Positions 61,201 through 64,000 of a stretch of 64,000 nt of DNA are shown here, piece after piece. Positions within the stretch are counted from its first letter, which is position 1. Every line of letters begins with the position of its first letter. The position numbers and the translations under genes were made by a program. The stretch is from Tritrichomonas musculus (Eukaryota; Parabasalia; Tritrichomonadida; Tritrichomonadidae): contig JAPFFF010000031.1 of the NCBI GenBank assembly GCA_039105265.1, positions 186,001 to 250,000 on the forward strand, given 5' to 3'. The notes beneath the pieces were generated by a model. That model had not been told where the DNA came from, did not search any database, and worked only from the letters and a program-made list of their open reading frames with translations.

Positions 61201-64000
61201 ATCCAACGTTGAAGGTCATCGTTTGCAATCATTCGAGGTGAATATTTCTACCAAGTGGTTTTCACCCGATACCGATGACGATGAGATTCGTGAGGCCAAT
61301 TCTGACCTTGACAAAGAAAAAAGTGTCAGAATGGAAAATAGGATTTTACAGGAAGAAGAAAGGTTGAATCCTGTGCAGGCGAGGTCAGATGAGTCTGTTG
61401 ACCTCCAAGTGATGGAAGATCGACGTCGTGCAGAGGATAACCGCCGACGCAGACGTCAGGCTGGTTCCATTCCAGCCAATGAGAGAATGCCAGAAGCACG
61501 CTTGCACTCAGTCTCTTCTTCAAGTGATGGCGAAGTCATTCAAAGTGATGTACATCCTGGTCATTCAAATTCAGCTTCGATCGTGGACATTGAGAGTTGC
61601 CTGTCCAAAGCTGAGAATTGGAAGTCGAGGTGCATGAAGGAAGATGATGATTTCGTGCACCTCCCGAAGCTGTGGGGTGACCGTTTAGCGAAGCACAGGA
61701 AAAAGTTCGAAGAAGTGTTTAACAGTGAAGTCAAGGATGTTCTCAATTGGTATAATGAAGCTATTAACCTCTCTGACTCTTTGGAAAAGAGCAGCCGAAT
61801 GCTTCTCTGCGAAGGGATGATTTCGAAAATCATTCTCATTCTACGGAAGTCGATTAGGAAGTTCGTTCGTTCGGCACGGAGAGGTTCAGATAAGATTCGT
61901 CGCCCGCATTCCTTGGAGACACCGATTCAGATGAAGTCGGCCTCCAAATTCATCGCTGGTATTGAACTCCTGCATTCCCGCATTCACATCACTGATGATG
62001 ATCTCGATCAACCTCAACGTAATGTCATCGCAGACATCAAAGAGAAGCTTGTTCGCTTTCTGTCACAGGCTCCTTTGGAGTTCTCTCAACTTCTTGGGAG
62101 TGGTGACTTGGACTCAATTGACGGTTTGATTTACGACGAGCATTACGATGAAAGGATGAAATTCATACGTGCCAAGCTAGAGGAATTGGAGATTCTCAAC
62201 AACTCTCCTTCCTCGCTTGGCTACAAGAAGTTCCTTCAGAAATTCTACGCTGAAGACGCCAAACGTACACTCGACTGGTTCGTGTTGAACGACGACACAC
62301 CGGAATGTGTCGTCCCAGTCGAAGATTTCGAGAACGTGTACGGGTCCTCGTGGAGCGATGCTGCTGCTCTCGGGGATGACCCAGATGGTGTTTACACTCT
62401 TCAGCACAGAATTTCATCGAATAATTCTGATGAACTCAAATCACTCATCCTCAACGAAGAAGCTATTCTCAAAGCGGTCAGATCGAGATCCAATCTGTCT
62501 GCCGTCGGATGCGACGGCATTTCAAATGGTGTGTGGAAGGTTGGCGGGAGTGTCACGGCGACGATCATCAAGAATGTGTTGTGTTGCATGCTTGACACGG
62601 GTCTCTTTCCGGAGGTGTTGAAAATGAACAAAACCGTCATGTTGTTTAAGAAAGGAGACCCTGACGACGCACATTCGTGGCGTCCTATCACCATCACTCC
62701 GACGATTTATCGGATGCTGATGTGTCACATCAGCCGCTCGCTTCAAACGTTGAATTCAAAACATAGGTTCATATCACCGAGTCAGAAAGGATTCATGCGT
62801 ATTCCAGCTGGGGCGGCTGAGCATGCAACTGTGGTTGATGAGATGATACACGATGCTGCACGGAACCAAAAGTCACTCTACATCACGACGATCGACTTTT
62901 CTGATGCATTTGGTTCCGTACCACATAAACTTATTAAAAAGAATCTTACAGACATTGGCTTTGATCTTTCTTTTGTTAAAACGATTATTAATTCGTACAG
63001 AGACTCTTCGACAAAGATCATCAGCAACAACAGACGATCTAATTCTATCTGTTTTCGCAAAGGCGTCAAGCAAGGTTGTCCGCTGAGTCCGACGTTATTC
63101 AACATTTGTATCGAACCTCTCCTCGCGCGGTTGAACGCTTGCAAGGAGGACGGTTATCATTGGTTGGACTCAGCGACAACCGTTCAAGCTTACGCCGATG
63201 ACATAATCGTGTTCTCGGACTCGGAAGTCGGGATGAAGAACTTGCTTTCGGTCGTGGAGCACTTCTGCAGTTATGCAGGCGACATGAAGATCAACTGCAA
63301 GAAGTGCCACGCTTTCACATACATTGCTCACAATGGTTCTCGCAGTGTGTTGAACGACAACTTCACCATTGCTGGAGGACGTATTGATAACATCAGCATT
63401 CAGAACAATACAACGTATCTCGGACTTCCAATCGCGTGCAAATCTTCGCAGCGTAAACATCACGTTTTTCGGCGAATCGAAGACATGACGAAGGACGTCA
63501 TTCGAATTACTGGCAGCGCTCTTCGGTTCACACAGGCGGTTGACGCCATCAAACGGTTCGTGATTCCCAAGATTGACTACGAACTGATGGCGAACACAGC
63601 ACCGACAAATTGCCTCAGTCGCTTAGATGAACTCATTCGGGGCAAGCTGTCCAAAATGATCGGTGCTGCTGGTATTCCAACCGCCTGGTTCTACACGACG
63701 AAAAACGATGGCGGTCTTTACATACAGAAACTCACAGATCGCCAGAAAGCTCTCACTATCAGACTCTACATTGCTTTGATGGAGTCTAACGATAAAAGCA
63801 TCCGTGATATGGTCAAGGCTTCTGATGAAGCCGAGATCATCTTCAGGGATGCTACCATCGACTTGACTTCACCGTTCTTGCACCTAAAAGTTAAAGACAA
63901 TGGTGCGTTAGATGCAAAGCGTAACCGCGGGACGTCGAACATCTTAGCCCGATGTGTTAAAGCTTTGCACGACGCTAACATGGGTCTGATACTCAAAGAT
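55217..64000 (+). CDS. R2-like retrotransposon polyprotein, lineage B copy 4 (open to window end)
   Basis: From the ATG at 55217 the frame appears open for all 2928 codons to the window edge. The start (MLIYPTKSRFLESAEDADSF) leads through KKIGENFFINRDIM into the MTDRCHNPTH sequence where copy 2 must restart. Compared base for base with copy 2 from that point to the window end, the only length change is +2808 bp, exactly 52 minisatellite units. The fingers, the reverse transcriptase core and its YADD are all present; the knuckle and endonuclease lie beyond the edge. A full protein of roughly 3,340 residues is expected. One lineage-B difference to note is Ser for Phe in the QAGSIPANE stretch of the linker. 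Confidence 0.88.
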   Translation, partial: MLIYPTKSRFLESAEDADSFDSTPKKIGENFFINRDIMTDRCHNPTHIHNSNCHSDNKYDGGFKIPCSREQISHHPKLNKFDFFKDNSLLDDLDSSYKTRYATQISPRKKDTSRYPSDDVKLRLPPVGPASQSLSKCPDDDMTNFEHINSDSEKSDNSDQISISDEEIEEPETIFCNSNNPSRGTEVLLQSGVHYNPSNSDGVPNPSWIVVTCDPSLISRCPLAYNMNEKSSEGILVARGQLIISDEQPKFDRNRPAIPSTDEELRLNAFDPYSFVPSSSIRTVPFNFHSKCSPFVSHVSNIVNSLFLSGTCNIGCNTSHFTDISHHMSWSYINNNNFYFLSSQHIDTRDIVNSYSPNSAANISSQSAGAISQPADSNTFENNHVVSADTHNVESVANHAVDVDNQIVKSTAHVAHHAVDIDNQTVKSTAHVAHHAVDVDNQIVKSTAHVAHHAVDVDNQIVKSTAHVAHHAVDVDNQIVKSTAHVTHHAVDVDNQIVKSTAHVAHHAVDVDNQIVTSTAHVSHHTVDVDNQIVKSTAHVAHHAVDVDNQIVTSTAHVAHHTVDVDNQIVKSTAHVAHHAVDVDNQIVKSTAHVAHHAVDVDNQTVKSTAHVAHHAVDVDNQIVKSTAHVAHHAVDVDNQTVKSTAHVAHHAVDVDNQIVKSTAHVAHHAVDVDNQIVKSTAHVAHHAVDVDNQIVTSTAHVAHHTVDVDNQIVKSTAHVAHHAVDVDNRVVKSTAHVAHHTVDVDNQTVTSTAHVAHHAVDVDNRVVASTAHVAHHAVDVDNQIVKSTAHVAHHAVDVDNQIVKSTAHVAHHAVDVDNQIVKSTAHVAHHAVDVDNRVVKSTAHVAHHAVDVDNQTVKSTAHVAHHAVDVDNQTVTSTAHVSHHAVDVDNQIVKSTAHVAHHAVDVDNQIVKSTAHVAHHAVDVDNRVVKSTAHVAHHAVDVDNQIVKSTAHVAHHAVDVDNQTVKSTAHVAHHAVDVDNQTVKSTAHVSHHAVDVDNQIVKSTAHVAHHAVDVDNQIVKSTAHVAHHAVDVDNQIVKSTAHVAHHAVDVDNQIVKSTAHVAHHAVDVDNQIVKSTAHVAHHAVDVDNQIVTSTAHVAHHAVDVDNQIVKSTAHVAHHAVDVDNRVVKSTAHVAHHTVDVDNQTVTSTAHVAHHAVDVDNRVVASTAHVAHHAVDVDNQIVKSTAHVAHHAVDVDNQIVKSTAHVAHHTVDVDNQIVKSTAHVAHHAVDVDNRVVKSTAHVAHHAVDVDNQTVKSTAHVAHHAVDVDNQTVTSTAHVSHHAVDVDNQIVKSTAHVAHHAVDVDNQIVKSTAHVAHHAVDVDNRVVKSTAHVAHHAVDVDNQIVKSTAHVAHHAVDVDNQTVKSTAHVAHHAVDVDNQTVKSTAHVAHHAVDVDNQIVKSTAHVAHHAVDVDNQIVKSTAHVAHHAVDVDNQIVKSTAHVAHHAVDVDNQIVKSTAHVAHHAVDVDNQTVKSTAHVAHHAVDVDNQIVKSTAHVAHHAVDVDNQIVKSTAHVAHHAVDVDNQTVKSTAHVAHHAVDVDNQIVKSTAHVAHHAVDVDNQIVKSTAHVAHHAVDVDNQIVKSTAHVAHHAVDVDNQIVKSTAHVAHHAVDVDNQIVKSTAHVAHHAVDVDNRVVASTAHVTHHNVDVDNQTVTSTAHITHHAVGVDDRVVTSTAHIDHHQVVTKEKVITSVIEVPKFVFEFNEKVVPLFTLAGDHSSFNSSSDSRSNSLGTQTSSTSTSSTISGAEDFSEVRSQSERTDHSDDDDRNGSNDGCSSPSRDDRISIEWIVDELSKINSKAELTSLIDQLQVGNIDMSPFADVVDVNVPIVLLMYQKCRWLGVGQFYCPCCDKTFPTCASLSFHLRSLHVTNGVPIEQAAFEYIIGRKLRWKIDSPHLPADAPHYRTIYVCPVSDCNYLVSRANSLSSHIGSAHQDLEALKREVGVFWAMNILHARRCRCLLATRDVFHDLRGSMCSTCSDFIGKDKVTVKQHSNRSHPASNVEGHRLQSFEVNISTKWFSPDTDDDEIREANSDLDKEKSVRMENRILQEEERLNPVQARSDESVDLQVMEDRRRAEDNRRRRRQAGSIPANERMPEARLHSVSSSSDGEVIQSDVHPGHSNSASIVDIESCLSKAENWKSRCMKEDDDFVHLPKLWGDRLAKHRKKFEEVFNSEVKDVLNWYNEAINLSDSLEKSSRMLLCEGMISKIILILRKSIRKFVRSARRGSDKIRRPHSLETPIQMKSASKFIAGIELLHSRIHITDDDLDQPQRNVIADIKEKLVRFLSQAPLEFSQLLGSGDLDSIDGLIYDEHYDERMKFIRAKLEELEILNNSPSSLGYKKFLQKFYAEDAKRTLDWFVLNDDTPECVVPVEDFENVYGSSWSDAAALGDDPDGVYTLQHRISSNNSDELKSLILNEEAILKAVRSRSNLSAVGCDGISNGVWKVGGSVTATIIKNVLCCMLDTGLFPEVLKMNKTVMLFKKGDPDDAHSWRPITITPTIYRMLMCHISRSLQTLNSKHRFISPSQKGFMRIPAGAAEHATVVDEMIHDAARNQKSLYITTIDFSDAFGSVPHKLIKKNLTDIGFDLSFVKTIINSYRDSSTKIISNNRRSNSICFRKGVKQGCPLSPTLFNICIEPLLARLNACKEDGYHWLDSATTVQAYADDIIVFSDSEVGMKNLLSVVEHFCSYAGDMKINCKKCHAFTYIAHNGSRSVLNDNFTIAGGRIDNISIQNNTTYLGLPIACKSSQRKHHVFRRIEDMTKDVIRITGSALRFTQAVDAIKRFVIPKIDYELMANTAPTNCLSRLDELIRGKLSKMIGAAGIPTAWFYTTKNDGGLYIQKLTDRQKALTIRLYIALMESNDKSIRDMVKASDEAEIIFRDATIDLTSPFLHLKVKDNGALDAKRNRGTSNILARCVKALHDANMGLILKD
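55251..55271 (+). promoter_or_regulatory. conserved 5' RNA stem-loop of the array elements (example in unit 10)
   Basis: AATCAGCA-GAAGA-TGCTGATT forms an 8-bp perfect stem with a 5-nt loop. Equivalent stems sit at the same distance from the 5' end in units 5 (37476-37496), 3 (29429-29449), 7 (45910-45930), 1 (27652-27668) and 4 (36402-36422), with changed but still pairing bases. In long units it lies within the first 20 codons. R2 is known to have a protein-binding RNA structure at the 5' end of its message, partly inside the ORF; a similar role is inferred. Confidence 0.5.
56417..60250 (+). repeat. 54-bp coding minisatellite, 71 units, with a duplicated 22-unit block
   Basis: First GTTGAC at 56417, last-unit GTTGGC at 60197: 3780 bp, exactly 70 periods. 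Rare variant units give internal landmarks: AATCGTGTTGTC occurs at 57401 and 58589 (and in a second set shortly after each), 1188 bp = 22 units apart, with the surrounding variants in the same order. A ~1.2-kb block was thus duplicated in tandem. Confidence 0.95.

Larger units (their letters stand above)
55206..64000 (+). mobile_element. unit 10: long R2-like non-LTR retrotransposon, lineage B (copy 4), 3' end outside window
   Basis: 8795 bp are visible and about 1.35 kb more are expected by comparison with copy 2. Its 5' end and leader equal copy 2. The size is due to a 71-unit minisatellite. From 61571 on, the sequence is the nearly identical 3' module shared by all four copies. It has the full-length A-run after the start codon that copy 2 lacks. 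Confidence 0.92.

Noticed and set aside
27580-64000. CRISPR-like array, suggested by regularly spaced short repeats
   Set aside because: The spacing is 0.8-9 kb and the repeat is a tRNA 3' end; the 54-bp repeats have no variable spacers. The genome is eukaryotic.

Overview
The window looks like nuclear DNA of a parabasalid protist, most likely Tritrichomonas or a close relative. Genes are intronless and AT-rich with short spacers. Several stop codons overlap or lie next to TAAA, the parabasalid poly(A) signal. GAF-domain phosphodiesterase-like proteins, coiled-coil proteins and a Myb relic also fit. The species is inferred from style, not proven.

Region 1 (1-27.3 kb) is host DNA. It holds the tail of a membrane protein, a PDS5-like cohesin regulator, a neuroguidin/Lcp5-like ribosome-biogenesis protein, two unrecognised coiled-coil proteins, an ATG16-like coiled-coil/WD40 protein, a decayed DNA transposon with 28-bp perfect inverted ends (8.65-9.76 kb) carrying a broken Myb-like gene, a large HEAT-like protein with no upstream ATG, a nucleoporin-like scaffold protein, and a divergent pair of GAF/phosphodiesterase paralogues sharing about 1.37 kb of nearly identical, GC-richer central sequence.

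Region 2 is one tRNA-Asn(GTT) gene at 27520-27593.

Region 3 (27.6-64 kb, running off the window) is the striking part: a head-to-tail array of ten retroelement units, each separated by the last 14-15 nt of that tRNA plus its T-run terminator. Four units (about 7-9 kb) encode a giant R2-like non-LTR retrotransposon protein with three C2H2 fingers, a reverse transcriptase with YADD, a CCHC knuckle and a restriction-like endonuclease. Six units (0.84-1.05 kb) have no long ORF but share the 5' and 3' termini and behave like non-autonomous partners. The target duplication rebuilds the tRNA 3' end and terminator, so insertion leaves the tRNA gene intact and regenerates the site, which explains the tandem growth.

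The long proteins carry an in-frame 54-bp/18-aa minisatellite with exactly 13, 19, 25 and 71 units in the four copies. Each unit is also a potential hairpin. The long copies alternate between two lineages (A, B, A, B) that differ at the N-terminus and zinc fingers but are almost identical over the RT and endonuclease half. A small stem-loop near the 5' end is conserved with compensatory changes across long and most short units. Copies 3 and 4 look intact; copies 1 and 2 each differ by one base in a homopolymer just after the start codon.
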